From Pandoraea cepalis (GTDB taxonomy: Bacteria; Pseudomonadota; Gammaproteobacteria; Burkholderiales; Burkholderiaceae): a stretch of 64,000 bases of DNA. A model generated the notes under the pieces. The model was not told the DNA's origin and did not search any database. It worked only from the letters and a program-made list of their open reading frames with translations. The number at the start of each line of letters is the position of its first letter. The first letter of the stretch is position 1. The position numbers were made by a program, and so were the translations under genes. Below, piece after piece: positions 1-11,002 of the stretch. The stretch spans positions 1-64,000 of the forward strand of contig NZ_CABPSL010000009.1 of the NCBI RefSeq assembly GCF_902459665.1, in the 5' to 3' direction.

Positions 1-58
1 TAGGCTTACTGATAGACACAAGACTATCCGTTATTTTAAGAGAGTCCTTGTGTCCTCA
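1..58. other. AT-rich junction sequence interrupting rseP
   Basis: These first bases are about 38% G+C, against well over 60% in the flanking gene. They hold an imperfect inverted repeat: GACACAA at 16-22 pairs with TTGTGTC at 48-54, and next to it ACT/AGT pair across a one-base bulge, leaving a loop of roughly 17 bases. The rseP reading frame runs into this segment and stops at once. The sharp composition break and the hairpin fit the end of an inserted mobile element, for example a subterminal palindrome of the IS200/IS605 type. Too little is visible to name a family. A contig end or an assembly junction would look the same. Confidence 0.45.
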
Positions 59-865
59 GATACGTGGGGCCGCTCCACTGCCGTCGACGGCCGTGATCTC
101 GTCGCCGACACGTAGTCCAGCGGGCCCTGCCGCACCACCCGGCAGGAGCTGGCCCACCTTGACCCGCGCCGACGGCGTCAGACCGAGTCGCTGCATGAAG
201 TCCTGCTCGCCATCGGCGTCGAAGTGCTGACCCGCCGCGTCCAGCATGTATTCAGCGCGCCCGTCGCGGGTACGCGCCACGAGCGTCACGCGCTGCCCTT
301 CGATCATCGGATCGACCAGGCGCCAGCGAAGGTCTTCCCAGGACCGAACGGGCATCTCGTCTCCGACGGCTTCGTCAGGACTCTTCCCGTTATCGCGAAC
401 GCCGGTAATCAACTCGCCACCGGACAGCCCCGCGCGAGCGGCCAGCGTACCGGCCGCCGGCGGTGCAATGCGCGCGACGGGTTCGGTCACGCCCGCGAGA
501 TTCAGGCCCGCGTACAGGGCGATCGCCAGAAGGAAGTTCGCGACCGGACCGGCCGCCACAATGGCAAATCGCTTATAGACCGATTGGCGGTTGAAGGCCC
601 GCGCGCGATCCTCCGGGGCGACGACCTGGGTTTCATCGCGCTCGTCGAGCATTCGGACGTACCCGCCCAGCGGCAGCGCGCAAACCGTCCACTCCGTACG
701 ATCGCGCCCCATCGTCCACTTGAGCAGCGGCGTGCCGAACCCGACCGAAAAACGCAGAACCTTGACGCCGCACAGCCGCGCGACCGAGTAATGCCCCAAC
801 TCATGGAATACCACCAGCACGCCAATGGCGACGGCAAACGCAAGCAACGTGGTCAACAGAGTCAT
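56..865 (-). pseudogene. rseP: RseP site-2 zinc metalloprotease, 3'-truncated
   Basis: This is the N-terminal 269 residues of the membrane-embedded M50 protease that cleaves RseA to release sigma-E and clears remnant signal peptides. The zinc motif HELGH is at residues 21-25 inside the first membrane segment. A second membrane segment lies near residue 100-120 (AAGPVANFLLAIAL), and PDZ-domain sequence follows (GLRVGDEITAVDG at the end). Full-length family members have about 450 residues. The end of the second PDZ domain, the later membrane segments and the LDG active-site motif are missing. The frame stops exactly where the AT-rich junction begins. It is last in the rpsB-to-rseP gene run, 43 bp after dxr. 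As written it cannot be an active protease. Either an insertion has broken it or the sequence joins two contigs. Confidence 0.85.
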
Positions 866-908
866 GAGCGAATGGGGGCGCGAAGGCGTTACGACATAGG
901 GTCAGGCG

Positions 909-2108
909 TCAGGACGACGCCCGGGCCGGCAGTTTGGCGACGATGGCCGTCGCCAGTTCGCGCGCGCGGCGATCGGCGTCGAGCACGACGTCGAGCGACG
1001 TCGCCTCACCGACGGCAACCGCGTCGAGCACCTGCTCGACCACCTGGCCGATGGCCGTAAAGCGAATGCGGCCTTCAAGGAAGGCGGCCACGGCGATCTC
1101 GTTGGCCGCATTGAGCAGCGCGCCCGCCGTACCGCCGCGATGCAGCGCGTCGAATGCCAGACGCAGGCACGGAAAACGGCGCAAATCCGGCGCTTCGAAA
1201 GTCAGCTTGCCGATGTCGGCAAGATTGAGGCTCGCCACGCCCGACGTCACCCGATCCGGGAACGCCAGCGCATGGGCGATGGGCGTGCGCATGTCCGGAT
1301 TGCCGAGTTGCGCGAGCGTCGAGCCGTCCGTGTACGTCACCATCGAGTGAATCACGCTCTGCGGATGGATCAACACCTCGATCTTCTCGGGCGGCATATT
1401 GAACAACCAATGCGCCTCGATGACTTCGAGGCCCTTGTTCATCATGCTGGCGGAGTCGACCGAAATCTTGCGGCCCATCACCCAGTTCGGGTGCGCGCAC
1501 GCCTCGTCGGGCGTCACGTTCTCGAGCGACGCCAGCTCGCGCTCGCGGAATGGCCCGCCCGACGCGGTCAACACCAGTTTTTCAACGCCGCGCGTCGACA
1601 CGCGGTTCTCGCCGGCCACTTGCGGCAGGCATTGGAAGATGGCGTTGTGCTCGCTGTCGAGCGGCAACAACGTCGCCCCGGCGCGTTCGGCCGTCGCCAT
1701 GAACAGGGCACCGGAGAGCACCAGCGACTCCTTGTTCGCCAGCAGAATGCGCTTGCCGGCGCGCGCGGCGGCGAGTGTCGACTGCAGTCCCGCGGCACCG
1801 ACGATCGCCGCAACGACCATCGTGGCCTCGGCCGCTTGCGCGATCTCGACGAGCGCCTGCGGACCGTAGGTCACGTCGATCTTCAGACCGGCGTCAGCCA
1901 GACGCGCCGCCAGCGAGCGGGCACCGTCGGCGTCGGCCACCACCGCCACTGCTGGGCGATGCGTGACGCACTGCTCGAACAGGCGATCCAGGTTACGGTG
2001 CGCCGACAACGCGTAGACGGAGAAGCGGCCGGGATGACGCCCCACCACATCGAGCGTGCTAACGCCAATGGAACCGGTGGAGCCAAGAATGGAGAGTCGT
2101 TGCGACAT
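909..2108 (-). CDS. dxr: 1-deoxy-D-xylulose 5-phosphate reductoisomerase
   Basis: This enzyme converts 1-deoxy-D-xylulose 5-phosphate to 2-C-methyl-D-erythritol 4-phosphate with NADPH, the second step of the MEP isoprenoid pathway, in the cytosol. The protein has 399 residues, normal for the family. The NADPH-binding GSTGSIG is at 9-15, NKES begins at 125, the metal-binding DSEHN is at 151-155, and the [11 protein letters not shown] and IHPQSVIHS motifs follow. The ATG at 2108 is chosen because the family always begins just ahead of the GSTGSIG loop, although the frame stays open upstream. It starts 2 bases after the cdsA stop, so the two are probably translationally coupled. Its product feeds uppS two genes upstream. 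Confidence 0.97.
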   Translation of the reverse strand: MSQRLSILGSTGSIGVSTLDVVGRHPGRFSVYALSAHRNLDRLFEQCVTHRPAVAVVADADGARSLAARLADAGLKIDVTYGPQALVEIAQAAEATMVVAAIVGAAGLQSTLAAARAGKRILLANKESLVLSGALFMATAERAGATLLPLDSEHNAIFQCLPQVAGENRVSTRGVEKLVLTASGGPFRERELASLENVTPDEACAHPNWVMGRKISVDSASMMNKGLEVIEAHWLFNMPPEKIEVLIHPQSVIHSMVTYTDGSTLAQLGNPDMRTPIAHALAFPDRVTSGVASLNLADIGKLTFEAPDLRRFPCLRLAFDALHRGGTAGALLNAANEIAVAAFLEGRIRFTAIGQVVEQVLDAVAVGEATSLDVVLDADRRARELATAIVAKLPARASS

Positions 2109-2110
2109 GA

Positions 2111-2920
2111 TCAGACGAAGAGCAAAGCCAGCGGGAGCACCGGGAGCAACGCGTCGATTCGATCGAGCACGCCCCCGTGGCCGGGAAGCAGCGCGCTGGA
2201 ATCCTTCACGCCGGCCTGCCGTTTGAGTTGAGATTCGAACAGATCGCCCACGACGGAGAAAGCCACCAGCACCGTCAGCGCCAATGCGCCCAGTGCCAGA
2301 CCTTGCGTGCCGGCGAAATGAGAAACGAGGGTTGGCGCCTGCAAGCCGCTCGCGAGAACCCCGGCAGCGACCACGAGCACCAGCAGCCACCCGCCGATCG
2401 CCCCTTCCCAGGACTTGCCGGGACTGATCGACGGCGCGAGCTTGCGACGGCCAAACGCACGGCCGGCGAAATACGCGCCCGTGTCGGCAAGCCAGACGAT
2501 CACGAGCACCGAGAGCAGGAATGCCACGCCGCGATCACGCGCCAGACACAGCGCCTGCCATGCCGCGATCAGCAACACCGGGCCGGCGACCAGCAACAAA
2601 CCGCGCCATGCCCCTCGCGTCGCCGGCTTGCGGGCGAGCGTGTAGGGTCCCGCGAGCACCCAAAAGATGGCCGCGGGCTTGAGCCAGATTGACGAGAGCA
2701 TCCAGCCGCCCGCCCATGTCAGGCCCACCCCCAGGAGGGCGAGCGCCCCATAGAAGACGGCGCCCGTGCCATTCAGACCGACGAGCCGCCCCCATTCCCA
2801 GCCGGCGGCGGCCACGATCACTGCGGCAAGTAATGCGAACTGCGCCGGCGTACCGACGAAGATCACAGGCAAAAGAATGGCGAGAAGTACGACAGCGGTA
2901 ATGACGCGTGTCTTGAGCAT
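2111..2920 (-). CDS. cdsA: phosphatidate cytidylyltransferase (CDP-diglyceride synthase)
   Basis: This integral inner-membrane enzyme makes CDP-diacylglycerol from CTP and phosphatidic acid, the branch point to phosphatidylethanolamine, phosphatidylglycerol and cardiolipin. The 269-residue protein is strongly hydrophobic, with about eight predicted membrane segments. The family signature occurs near residues 225-258: [15 protein letters not shown] followed by [13 protein letters not shown]. The start codon overlaps the uppS stop by one base (TGATG), a typical coupled junction. The cardiolipin synthase at about 26.9 kb uses phosphatidylglycerol derived from this product. Confidence 0.96.
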   Translation of the reverse strand: MLKTRVITAVVLLAILLPVIFVGTPAQFALLAAVIVAAAGWEWGRLVGLNGTGAVFYGALALLGVGLTWAGGWMLSSIWLKPAAIFWVLAGPYTLARKPATRGAWRGLLLVAGPVLLIAAWQALCLARDRGVAFLLSVLVIVWLADTGAYFAGRAFGRRKLAPSISPGKSWEGAIGGWLLVLVVAAGVLASGLQAPTLVSHFAGTQGLALGALALTVLVAFSVVGDLFESQLKRQAGVKDSSALLPGHGGVLDRIDALLPVLPLALLFV

Positions 2921-3702
2921 CAGGCGGAATGTCCCGGAGGGCTCTGGACTTGCGCGCTGGTACGGCCGAAACGGCGCTCGCGCTGCTGAAACTCGGCGAC
3001 GGCCCGTTTGAGGGTATTGGCGTTGAAGTCCGGCCAGAATTCTTCGGTGAAATACAACTCAGTGTACGCCAGTTGCCACAACAGAAAATTACTGATGCGT
3101 TGATCGCCACCGGTGCGAATGAAGAGATCCGGCTCCGGCGCGTAGGCCATGCTCAGGTAAGGCGCGAGATCGTCCTCGGTGAACGACGCGTCGAGCGCCG
3201 CGGCACCACCGGCCGCCACACGCGCGGCGGCAAGCTTCTGGGCCGCCTGCAAAATGTCCCATCGCCCGCCGTAGTTGGCGGCAATGGTCAGCGTGAGGCC
3301 CGTGTTGTCCTGCGTGCGGGCTTCCGCACGCCTGACCAGTTCCTGAATGCGCGGCTCGAACGCGTCGAGCGCGCCAATGACGCGAAGGCGAATACCGTTG
3401 CTGTGCAGCTTCCCGACTTCACGCTCGAGCGCAAGAATGAAAAGCTGCATCAGCGTCGACACCTCGTCCTGCGGACGGCGCCAGTTCTCGGAACTGAACG
3501 CGAACAGCGTCAGATACTCGACGCCGATTTCGGCGCAGGCCGTCACGGCCTCTCGCACGGCATCGACGCCACGCTTGTGGCCCGCAACGCGAGGCAACTT
3601 GCGACGGGTAGCCCAACGCCCATTGCCATCCATGACGATAGCAACGTGGCGAGGAATGCTCTCTGTCTTGGGAACGGAGCGCGTAGAGCTGAGAAAACCC
3701 AT
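2920..3702 (-). CDS. uppS: undecaprenyl diphosphate synthase (cis-prenyltransferase)
   Basis: This enzyme condenses isopentenyl diphosphate onto farnesyl diphosphate to give undecaprenyl diphosphate, the lipid carrier for peptidoglycan and O-antigen. The protein has 260 residues. The catalytic aspartate is Asp25 in VMDGNGRWA. The FSSENW motif is near 69-74, and the C-terminal signature is [15 protein letters not shown] followed by TEEFWPDF. It uses isoprenoid units made through dxr, which lies two genes downstream in the same run. The stop overlaps the cdsA start by one base. Confidence 0.97.
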   Translation of the reverse strand: MGFLSSTRSVPKTESIPRHVAIVMDGNGRWATRRKLPRVAGHKRGVDAVREAVTACAEIGVEYLTLFAFSSENWRRPQDEVSTLMQLFILALEREVGKLHSNGIRLRVIGALDAFEPRIQELVRRAEARTQDNTGLTLTIAANYGGRWDILQAAQKLAAARVAAGGAAALDASFTEDDLAPYLSMAYAPEPDLFIRTGGDQRISNFLLWQLAYTELYFTEEFWPDFNANTLKRAVAEFQQRERRFGRTSAQVQSPPGHSA

Positions 3703-3766
3703 TGAGGTACGGTGCGGGAGTCGAGCGCGAAAGTCAGCGGAGGTCTTGCGGTGAGTGCCGGGGCAC

Positions 3767-4327
3767 TCAGACCGTCATGATCTCGGCGTCCTTCTGCTTG
3801 ACCAGTTCGTCGATCTCGGCGACAAACTTGTCCGTGAGCTTCTGCACTTCGTCGCTGCCACGGCGCTCGTCGTCTTCCGACGCTTCCTTGTCCTTGACCA
3901 GCTTCTTGAGCTGCTCGTTGGCATCGCGGCGCAGGTTACGCACGGCGACCTTGGCGGCTTCGCCTTCCGACTTGACCAGCTTGGTCAGCTCGCGACGGCG
4001 CTCTTCGGTCGGCATCGGCATCGGCACACGAATCAGATCGCCTTGCGTGGCCGGGTTCAGACCCAGATCCGATTCGCGGATGGCCTTCTCGACCACGCCA
4101 ACCATCTTCTTTTCCCACGGTTGCACGCCGATCGTACGGCTATCCACGAGGTTCACGTTGGCGACCTGGGAGATGGGCACCATCGAGCCGTAGTAGTCCA
4201 CCTGAACGTGATCGAGCAGGCCGACGTGCGCACGACCGGTACGAATCTTCGCCAGGTTGTTCTTGAACGACTCGATCGAGCTTTTCATCTTTTGCTCGAC
4301 ACTTTTCTTGACGTCAGCAACGCTCAT
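3767..4327 (-). CDS. frr: ribosome recycling factor
   Basis: With EF-G, this protein splits post-termination ribosomes into subunits. It has 186 residues, the usual family length, beginning [19 protein letters not shown] and containing the conserved [13 protein letters not shown] and [23 protein letters not shown] stretches. A longer frame is open upstream, but a strong GGAGG at about 4331-4337 fixes the ATG at 4327. It lies between pyrH and uppS, the standard order in proteobacteria. Confidence 0.97.
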   Translation of the reverse strand: MSVADVKKSVEQKMKSSIESFKNNLAKIRTGRAHVGLLDHVQVDYYGSMVPISQVANVNLVDSRTIGVQPWEKKMVGVVEKAIRESDLGLNPATQGDLIRVPMPMPTEERRRELTKLVKSEGEAAKVAVRNLRRDANEQLKKLVKDKEASEDDERRGSDEVQKLTDKFVAEIDELVKQKDAEIMTV

Positions 4328-4412
4328 GACAACCTCCAAACCTTGAATTGTTACGCAAACGTAAATAATACGGCGTCGGCGCGCCCATGCACGCCGACGC
4401 CGCAATTTGAAC

Positions 4413-5126
4413 TCAAACGTGGACGAGCGTTCCCTCGTCTTCGCCGAGAATGACGTGCTTGAGCGCGCCCGGCTTCACAATCGAGAAGACTCGCACCGGC
4501 ATCTTCTGGTCGCGGCACAGCGCGAAAGCCGTCGCGTCCATGACCTGCAGGTGCTTGGAGATCGCCTCGTCGAAGCTGATGGTCGAATACTTTACCGCGT
4601 TGGGATCTTTCTTGGGGTCTGCGGAGTATACGCCGTCGACCTTGGTCGCCTTGAGGACCACTTCGGCGCCGACTTCCGAACCGCGCAGCGCCGCTGCCGT
4701 GTCGGTCGTAAAGAACGGGTTGCCGGTGCCCGCGGCGAAAATCACGACTTTGCCCTCTTCGAGCTGACGGATCGCACGCGGGCGGATGTAGGGCTCGACC
4801 ACCTGATCCATGCGCAGCGCGGACTGCACACGCGCTTCGATACCCGCATGGCGCATGGCATCCTGCAGCGCCAGGGCATTCATCATCGTGGCCAGCATGC
4901 CCATGTAGTCGGCCGTTGCACGGTCCATACCCGCGGCACCGCCTGCCACGCCCCGGAAAATATTACCGCCGCCGATCACGACGGCCAGTTGCGTGCCCAG
5001 GCGAACGACCTCGGCAATGTCGTCAACCATCCGTTCGATGGTCGCGCGGTTGATGCCGAATGCATCGTCACCCATGAGGGCTTCACCAGAGAGCTTGAGA
5101 AGTACGCGTTTGTAAGGAGTAGACAT
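4413..5126 (-). CDS. pyrH: uridylate kinase (UMP kinase)
   Basis: This cytosolic hexameric kinase phosphorylates UMP to UDP with ATP and is allosterically controlled by GTP and UTP in the bacterial family. The protein has 237 residues. The N-terminal [10 protein letters not shown] is the amino-acid-kinase-fold phosphate loop, [11 protein letters not shown] is the glycine-rich substrate loop, and [20 protein letters not shown] and [14 protein letters not shown] are typical of bacterial PyrH. It sits between tsf and frr. Confidence 0.97.
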   Translation of the reverse strand: MSTPYKRVLLKLSGEALMGDDAFGINRATIERMVDDIAEVVRLGTQLAVVIGGGNIFRGVAGGAAGMDRATADYMGMLATMMNALALQDAMRHAGIEARVQSALRMDQVVEPYIRPRAIRQLEEGKVVIFAAGTGNPFFTTDTAAALRGSEVGAEVVLKATKVDGVYSADPKKDPNAVKYSTISFDEAISKHLQVMDATAFALCRDQKMPVRVFSIVKPGALKHVILGEDEGTLVHV

Positions 5127-5223
5127 GGCGGTCCTTAAGAAGTCTGGTCGGGCACTGTTGGGTATTCTGGATGAAACAACGGGGACGGCACCGCCGCCCC
5201 CGGATACTGCGGTACTGCGCGAA

Positions 5224-6105
5224 TTACGACTGCTTGGCCGCAGCCACTTGCGCCGCCACTTCCGCCGCGAAGTCGTCCTGCTTCTTCTCGATGCCTTCGC
5301 CGACCACGAACATGGTGAAAGCCTTCACCGTGGTGTTGTTGGCCTTGAGCATCTGCTCGACGCTCGACTTGTCGTCCTTCACGTAAGCCTGGTTGAACAG
5401 CGAGACTTCCTTGAGGAACTTCTGCACGCTGCCTTCCACCATCTTGGCCACGATCTCGGCCGGCTTGCCCGACTCGGCAGCCTTCTCGGCAGCGACCTTG
5501 CGCTCCTTCTCGATCAGTTCCGGCGAGACCTGATCGCCCGACACGGCCACCGGCTTCATTGCGGCGATGTGCATGGCGACGTTCTTGCCGACTTCGGCGT
5601 CAGCGCCGTCATACTCGACGACCACACCGATACGCGTGCCGTGCAGGTAAGCCGCCAGCTTGCCCGCCGTGTCATAGCGCTGGAAGCGACGAATGGTCAT
5701 GTTTTCGCCGATCTTGCCGATCAGGTCCGCACGCACTTGCTCAACGGTCTTGCCGTCGAGCGGCAGCGCCGACAGTGCCGCCACGTCGGCCGGGTTGTGC
5801 TCGGCGACCAGCTTGGCCACGTCGTTGGCGAACTTCAGGAAGTCGTCGTTCTTCGAGACGAAGTCGGTTTCGCAGTTGATTTCGACCACGGCACCCTTGC
5901 CGCCGTCGATGTAGGCGGCGATCACGCCTTCGGCGGTGATACGGCTGGCGGCCTTGCTGGCCTTGCTGCCCAGCTTGACACGCAGGATTTCTTCAGCACG
6001 GACCATGTCGCCATCGGCTTCGGTCAGCGCCTTCTTGCATTCCATCATCGGCGCATCGGTCTTGGCGCGCAGTTCGCCCACCATTGCTGCAGTAATTGCC
6101 GGCAT
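5224..6105 (-). CDS. tsf: translation elongation factor Ts
   Basis: This is the guanine-nucleotide exchange factor that regenerates EF-Tu-GTP. The 293-residue protein starts [20 protein letters not shown]. The N-terminal UBA-like domain is followed by the core signature [14 protein letters not shown], whose Asp and Phe insert near the Mg2+ site of EF-Tu in the known complex. It lies 155 bp downstream of rpsB. An intrinsic-terminator-like hairpin in that gap probably adjusts the tsf to rpsB ratio. Confidence 0.97.
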   Translation of the reverse strand: MPAITAAMVGELRAKTDAPMMECKKALTEADGDMVRAEEILRVKLGSKASKAASRITAEGVIAAYIDGGKGAVVEINCETDFVSKNDDFLKFANDVAKLVAEHNPADVAALSALPLDGKTVEQVRADLIGKIGENMTIRRFQRYDTAGKLAAYLHGTRIGVVVEYDGADAEVGKNVAMHIAAMKPVAVSGDQVSPELIEKERKVAAEKAAESGKPAEIVAKMVEGSVQKFLKEVSLFNQAYVKDDKSSVEQMLKANNTTVKAFTMFVVGEGIEKKQDDFAAEVAAQVAAAKQS

Positions 6106-6207
6106 ATCGTTACTCCTGTATATCGAATCAGTCGGGAGTGGATGGCGTCCGGACGGCCTCGCTGCCCGCCCCGTGGCGCCCCGCGCACCCGACGCGGGAA
6201 AATCGGA

Positions 6208-6243
6208 CTAAAAAAAAGGGGCGCCACCAGCAGCCCCTTTTGT
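6208..6243 (-). terminator. rpsB-tsf intercistronic attenuator
   Basis: Read on the minus strand this is AAAAGGGGC, a 10-base loop, GCCCCTTTT and further T residues, i.e. a 9-bp stem followed by an eight-T tract. It lies about 18 bases beyond the rpsB stop and about 100 bases ahead of tsf. Since tsf has no obvious separate promoter, partial termination here would give more S2 than EF-Ts mRNA. Confidence 0.8.
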
Positions 6244-6260
6244 TACGCAGCGGCGGCCGC

Positions 6261-7013
6261 TTACGCCTCTTCGTTCACTTCGACGAACTCGTCGTTACCA
6301 TCGCCGCGAACGGCTTCCACGACTTCCTTGACGGCGTTTGCACGGCCTTCGAGGACAGCGTCGGCAACGCCTTGCACGTACAGTTCGACAGCCTTGCTCG
6401 AGTCGTCGTTACCCGGGATGATGTAATCCACACCTTCCGGCGAGTGGTTCGTGTCGACCACGGCGATCACCGGAATGCCCAGCTTGTTGGCTTCCGTGAT
6501 GGCGATCTTGTGGTAGCCGACGTCGACGACGAAAATGGCGTCGGGCATGCCGCCCATATCCTTCACGCCACCGATCGACTTCTGCAGCTTGGCCATTTCG
6601 CGATCGAACAGCAGCGCTTCCTTCTTGCTCATGCGCTCTTGCTCGCCGGCTTCCAGGGCCTGCTCCATGTCCTTGAGCTTCTTGATCGACGACTTCAGCG
6701 TCTTGAAGTTCGTCAGCATGCCGCCCAGCCAACGGTTGTTGACGTAAGGCATGCCGGCGCGACCCGCGGCTTCCGCCACGATGTCACGCGCTTGACGCTT
6801 CGTACCCACGAACAGGATCGTGCCGCGGTTTGCTGCCAGTTGACGCACATACTTCAGTGCGTCCTGGTACATCGGCAACGTCTTTTCGAGGTTGATGATG
6901 TGAATCTTGTTGCGATGGCCGAAGATATAGGGGGCCATCTTGGGGTTCCAGAAACGGGTTTGGTGACCAAAGTGGACGCCCGCTTCCAGCATCTGACGCA
7001 TAGTGACAGACAT
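6261..7013 (-). CDS. rpsB: 30S ribosomal protein S2
   Basis: S2 binds the 30S head/body junction and helps recruit S1. The protein has 250 residues, normal length, starting [20 protein letters not shown]. It carries the two family signatures, one at the N-terminus and one around [24 protein letters not shown]. An acidic tail ([12 protein letters not shown]) ends it. GGAG lies 8-10 bases upstream of the ATG at 7013. It is the first gene of the minus-strand run and is preceded by a long leader that may bind S2 itself. Confidence 0.98.
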   Translation of the reverse strand: MSVTMRQMLEAGVHFGHQTRFWNPKMAPYIFGHRNKIHIINLEKTLPMYQDALKYVRQLAANRGTILFVGTKRQARDIVAEAAGRAGMPYVNNRWLGGMLTNFKTLKSSIKKLKDMEQALEAGEQERMSKKEALLFDREMAKLQKSIGGVKDMGGMPDAIFVVDVGYHKIAITEANKLGIPVIAVVDTNHSPEGVDYIIPGNDDSSKAVELYVQGVADAVLEGRANAVKEVVEAVRGDGNDEFVEVNEEA

Positions 7014-7303
7014 GTGATTCTCCGTGAGGGTTAGGTCTTAGACCGGCTGCCGTACCCGTTTCGCCAGACTGCCACACAGCTTTGCATGACCCGTCTGCGA
7101 AGATCGGGCACCCTGGGTGCGCCGGCCCGCGATTTCAAAATTTCCAAGCCGACGATCGACACCGCCACCCCGCAATCCGCCGGATGCGGCGCCGATCGGC
7201 ACCACACTGGGGCAAAAACACCCCTGAAAACCCGGCGAAGACCGTTGAAACACAAGGGAAAACCCTTGGGTTTATTAGCAATTCGTCCTCGACTTAGCCC
7301 GAG

Positions 7304-7333
7304 ATTATAGCATCGGAGCCCACCTGCACTCAA
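7304..7333 (-). promoter_or_regulatory. sigma-70 promoter of rpsB
   Basis: On the minus strand TTGAGT (7333-7328), an 18-base spacer and a perfect TATAAT (7309-7304) predict a start near 7297. The untranslated leader would be about 285 bases. Long structured leaders ahead of rpsB are sites of S2 autoregulation in other proteobacteria; for this one that is inference. Confidence 0.75.
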
Positions 7334-7490
7334 GCGACGCGTGAACTTGTGATGACAAGTCGGAAACGCCCGATCTGCGCGGCGCTCCGGACGGTTCACC
7401 GCGCGGCCGAGCGCTGCGTCAGGAACCTTGGAAATTCCTCGTCGGAACGCTCCGAAATCCAAGCCGGACGGGGCGAAAACCGTCCGTTGG

Positions 7491-7499
7491 TGCGATAAT
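7491..7499 (+). promoter_or_regulatory. extended -10 promoter of map
   Basis: TGCGATAAT is an extended -10 (TGn followed by GATAAT). The -35 region is weak. It predicts a transcript start near 7506, about 28 bases ahead of the map ATG. Confidence 0.5.
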
Positions 7500-7533
7500 G
7501 CGGCACTGTTTACGCAATCTCTCCGATTCAGCA

Positions 7534-8361
7534 ATGGCCATCACCCTCAAGAATGCCCACGATATTGAAATGATGCGCGTCGCCTGCCGACTGGCCAGCG
7601 AGGTGCTCGATTTCATTACGCCGCATGTGCGCGCCGGCGTCACGACCGGGGAACTCGACCGGCTTTGCCACGAATACATGCTCAAGGAGCAGGGCACCGT
7701 GCCGGCACCGCTGAACTATCAACCGCCCGGTTATCCGCCCTACCCCAAGGCCACCTGCATCTCGGTCAACGACGTGATCTGTCACGGCATTCCCGGCGAC
7801 AAAACGCTCAAGAATGGCGACGCCCTGAACATCGACATCACCGTCATCAAGGATGGCTACTTCGGCGATACCAGCCGCATGTTCATCGTCGGCGAAGGTT
7901 CGATCCTGGCGAAGCGTTTGGCGCAGGTGACGTATGAATGCATGTGGCTCGGCATCAACCAGGTCCGCCCGGGCGCGCATCTGGGCGATATTGGCCACGC
8001 CATCCAGACGCATGCCGAAGCCCAGGGATATAGCGTGGTACGCGAATACTGTGGCCACGGCATCGGCCAGGTATTCCACGAGGACCCGCAGATCGTGCAT
8101 TACGGTCGCCAGGGCACCGGCCTCGAGTTGCAGGCGGGCATGATCTTTACCATCGAGCCGATGATCAACGCGGGCAAGCGCGAGATTCGGACGATGCCCG
8201 ATCAATGGACGGTCAAGACGCGCGATCGCAGTCTGTCGGCGCAATGGGAGCACACGGTGCTCGTGACGCCAACGGGCCACGAGGTGCTCACGCACTCCGC
8301 CCTGACGCCACCGCCGCCGCCCGGTTCGTCGTACGTGACATCGTTCGCCACCGCTACCTGA
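7534..8361 (+). CDS. map: methionine aminopeptidase, type I
   Basis: This enzyme removes the initiator methionine from nascent proteins; substrates are first deformylated by Def (gene at 12.9 kb). The protein has 275 residues. The five metal ligands are visible: Asp101 (NIDITV), Asp112 (FGDTSRMF), His175 ([12 protein letters not shown]), Glu208 (FTIEPM) and Glu239 (QWEHTVLV). His84 in VICHGIP is the conserved substrate-side histidine. The ATG at 7534 matches the family N-terminus [14 protein letters not shown]; an in-frame upstream start would overlap the promoter. The C-terminal 20 residues beyond the catalytic domain are proline-rich and low in complexity. Confidence 0.96.
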   Translation: MAITLKNAHDIEMMRVACRLASEVLDFITPHVRAGVTTGELDRLCHEYMLKEQGTVPAPLNYQPPGYPPYPKATCISVNDVICHGIPGDKTLKNGDALNIDITVIKDGYFGDTSRMFIVGEGSILAKRLAQVTYECMWLGINQVRPGAHLGDIGHAIQTHAEAQGYSVVREYCGHGIGQVFHEDPQIVHYGRQGTGLELQAGMIFTIEPMINAGKREIRTMPDQWTVKTRDRSLSAQWEHTVLVTPTGHEVLTHSALTPPPPPGSSYVTSFATAT

Positions 8362-8437
8362 GCCACTGAAGTCCGGCCGCCTGTCACCGCGGCGGCCGCC
8401 CGGCCTGACTCGTTACTTTCACCACCAGGAAGCCGCC

Positions 8438-11002
8438 ATGCACGCGCGTGCGCACGCCCCGTCTCCGCTACGTCAGGCCCTCAAGGACCGCAAGGCCGAA
8501 CTCGTCGACCGCTTTTCCACACATGGCAAGATCGACGTGCTTCTGCATGGCTTATGCCAGGCGGTCGATCAAGCCATGCGCGACGCGTGGGACGAGTGCG
8601 AAATGCCCGATGGTTTCGCGCTCGTCGCCGTGGGCGGCTACGGGCGCGGCGAACTGTACCCGCACTCGGACGTCGACATTCTCCTGCTCCACGCGGACGC
8701 CGACGCGCAGGTGCTCACCTCGCACGTGGAGCCGTTTATCGGCTTCCTGTGGGATATCGGGCTCGAGATCGGATCGTCGGTCCGCACGGTCGACGAGTGC
8801 ATCACCGAAGCCCATGCCGACGTCACGGTACAAACCAGCCTGCTCGAAGCCCGCCTGCTCACCGGCAATGCGGCGCTCTTCGACGACTTCGAGCGGCGCT
8901 TCTCCGCCGATCTCGATCCGCGAGCGTTTTTCCGCAGCAAACAGCTGGAGATCCGCCAGCGTCACGCCAAGTATCAGGACACCCCGTACAGCCTTGAACC
9001 CAACTGCAAGGAAAGCCCCGGCGGACTGCGCGACCTGCAGGTCATTCTCTGGATGACGAAGGCCGCCGGCCTCGGCAACAGCTGGGCGGAACTGTTCGCG
9101 CGGGAACTGCTGACCGATCGCGAGCTCAAGGAGCTGCGCCGCAACGAGCAATTCCTCAAGGGCCTGCGCGCACGGCTGCACTTATTGGCGCGACGGCGTC
9201 AGGACGTGCTCGTATTCGACATGCAAACGTCGCTCGCGCAAAGTCTCGGCTTCGACGCCACCCCCACCAAGCGGGCCAGCGAGCAGCTCATGCGGCGCTA
9301 CTACTGGGCCGCCAAAGCCGTCTCGCAACTCAATACGGTGCTGCTGCTCAACGTCGAAGCGCGCCTGTTCCCGCAAACCAGCGGGGTCACGCGGGTGATC
9401 AACGAGCGTTTCGTCGAGAAGCAAGGGATGATCGAAATCGTGGACGACGAGTTGTACCAGCGTCACCCGAACGCGATCCTCGAGACATTCCTGCTTTACG
9501 AACAGGTCGTCGGTGTGAAGGGGCTCTCGGCGCGCACGCTGCGGGCGCTGTACAACGCTCGCGAACTGATGAACGCGCAGTGGCGCGCCGACCCCGAGAA
9601 TCGCAGCACGTTTCTCGGCATTCTCCAGCAGCCACAGGGCATTACCCACGCCTTGCGCCTGATGAACCAGACGAGCGTGCTCGGCCGCTATCTGATCAAC
9701 TTTCGTCGCGTGGTCGGCCAGATGCAGCACGACCTGTACCACGTCTACACCGTCGACCAGCACATCCTGATGGTCGTGCGCAACATCCGCCGTTTCGCCG
9801 TGGCGGAGCACGCGCACGAGTACCCGTTCTGCAGCCAGTTGATCGCGAACTTCGACCGACCTTGGGCGCTGACGGTCGCGGCCTTGTTTCACGACATTGC
9901 GAAGGGTCGCGGCGGCGATCACTCCACACTCGGCATGGCCGATGCCCGACGTTTCTGCACCCGTCACGGCATCGACAAGGAGGACACGGATCTGATCGTC
10001 TGGCTGGTGGGTGAGCATCTGACGATGAGCACGGTGGCGCAGAAGCAGGACACCACCGACCCCGAGGTCATCCGCCGCTTTGCGGCGAAAGTGGGGAATG
10101 AGCGGCGCCTGACGGCACTGTATCTACTGACGGTCGCCGATATTCGCGGCACCAGCCCGAAGGTATGGAACGCCTGGAAGGGCAAGCTGCTGGAAGACCT
10201 GTACCGGCTGACGTTGCAGGTGCTGGGCGGCGCCAATCCGGATCCGCGTTCACAGCTCAAAACGCGCAAGGAAGAGGCCCTCGGGCTGCTGCGCCTTTAC
10301 ACCGTGCCGGAGCGCGCGCAGGAGGCGCTCTGGAGCACGCTGGACGTCGCCTACTTCCTGCGCAACGATCCGGCCGACGTCGCATGGCAGACGCGCCATC
10401 TTTGGCGGCACGTGGGCAGCGCGACCCCCATTGTCAAGGCACGTCCCTCACCGATCGGCGAAGGGCTGCAGGTGATGGTCTACGTGCGCGACCAGCTCGA
10501 TCTGTTCGCGCGCATTTGCGGCTATTTCGAGCGCAAAGGGCTATCGATTCTCGACGCAAAGGTACACACGACCAGCCACGGCTTTGCCCTGGACAGCTTT
10601 CTGCTGACCGACCCGGGTCTGGACACGAGCTATCGCGACATCATCAATCTGGTGGAGAGCGAACTGGTGTCGCTGCTCACGCGTGTCGAGCCGCTGGCAG
10701 AGCCCAGCAAAGGCCGGCTGCCGCGACGCTCGCGCAGTTTCCCGGTCACGCCGCGCGTCGATTTGCGACCCGACGATCGCGGTCAGTACTACTTGCTATC
10801 GGTGTCGGCCAACGACCGCACCGGTCTGCTGTACGCGGTCGCTCGCGTGCTTGCGCGTCACGGCGTAAGCGTGCGTACCGCCCGCATCAACACCCTCGGC
10901 GAGCGTGTCGAAGACACGTTCCTGCTCGATGGCAGCCGTTTGCAGGACAGTCGTCTGCAAATCGCCGTCGAGACCGAATTACTCGAAGCATTGGAATCAT
11001 GA
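8438..11002 (+). CDS. glnD: [protein-PII] uridylyltransferase / uridylyl-removing enzyme
   Basis: This is the nitrogen sensor that uridylylates PII under nitrogen limitation and removes UMP when glutamine is high. The protein has 854 residues. The nucleotidyltransferase motif [19 protein letters not shown] lies at about residues 67-85. The HD phosphohydrolase motif [14 protein letters not shown] is near 484. Two C-terminal ACT domains (about 690-770 and 785-850) sense glutamine. All parts needed for both activities are present. Its stop overlaps the next gene's start by ATGA, so the pseudouridine synthase is translationally coupled to it. Confidence 0.97.
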   Translation: MHARAHAPSPLRQALKDRKAELVDRFSTHGKIDVLLHGLCQAVDQAMRDAWDECEMPDGFALVAVGGYGRGELYPHSDVDILLLHADADAQVLTSHVEPFIGFLWDIGLEIGSSVRTVDECITEAHADVTVQTSLLEARLLTGNAALFDDFERRFSADLDPRAFFRSKQLEIRQRHAKYQDTPYSLEPNCKESPGGLRDLQVILWMTKAAGLGNSWAELFARELLTDRELKELRRNEQFLKGLRARLHLLARRRQDVLVFDMQTSLAQSLGFDATPTKRASEQLMRRYYWAAKAVSQLNTVLLLNVEARLFPQTSGVTRVINERFVEKQGMIEIVDDELYQRHPNAILETFLLYEQVVGVKGLSARTLRALYNARELMNAQWRADPENRSTFLGILQQPQGITHALRLMNQTSVLGRYLINFRRVVGQMQHDLYHVYTVDQHILMVVRNIRRFAVAEHAHEYPFCSQLIANFDRPWALTVAALFHDIAKGRGGDHSTLGMADARRFCTRHGIDKEDTDLIVWLVGEHLTMSTVAQKQDTTDPEVIRRFAAKVGNERRLTALYLLTVADIRGTSPKVWNAWKGKLLEDLYRLTLQVLGGANPDPRSQLKTRKEEALGLLRLYTVPERAQEALWSTLDVAYFLRNDPADVAWQTRHLWRHVGSATPIVKARPSPIGEGLQVMVYVRDQLDLFARICGYFERKGLSILDAKVHTTSHGFALDSFLLTDPGLDTSYRDIINLVESELVSLLTRVEPLAEPSKGRLPRRSRSFPVTPRVDLRPDDRGQYYLLSVSANDRTGLLYAVARVLARHGVSVRTARINTLGERVEDTFLLDGSRLQDSRLQIAVETELLEALES

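Larger units (their letters stand above)
7014..7533. other. divergent rpsB/map intergenic region with long rpsB leader
   Basis: This 520-bp gap has no gene of its own. On the minus strand it holds the rpsB promoter and a leader of about 285 bases rich in potential stems. On the plus strand the last 45 bases hold the map promoter. The many small open frames here have no recognisable product. Confidence 0.7.
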
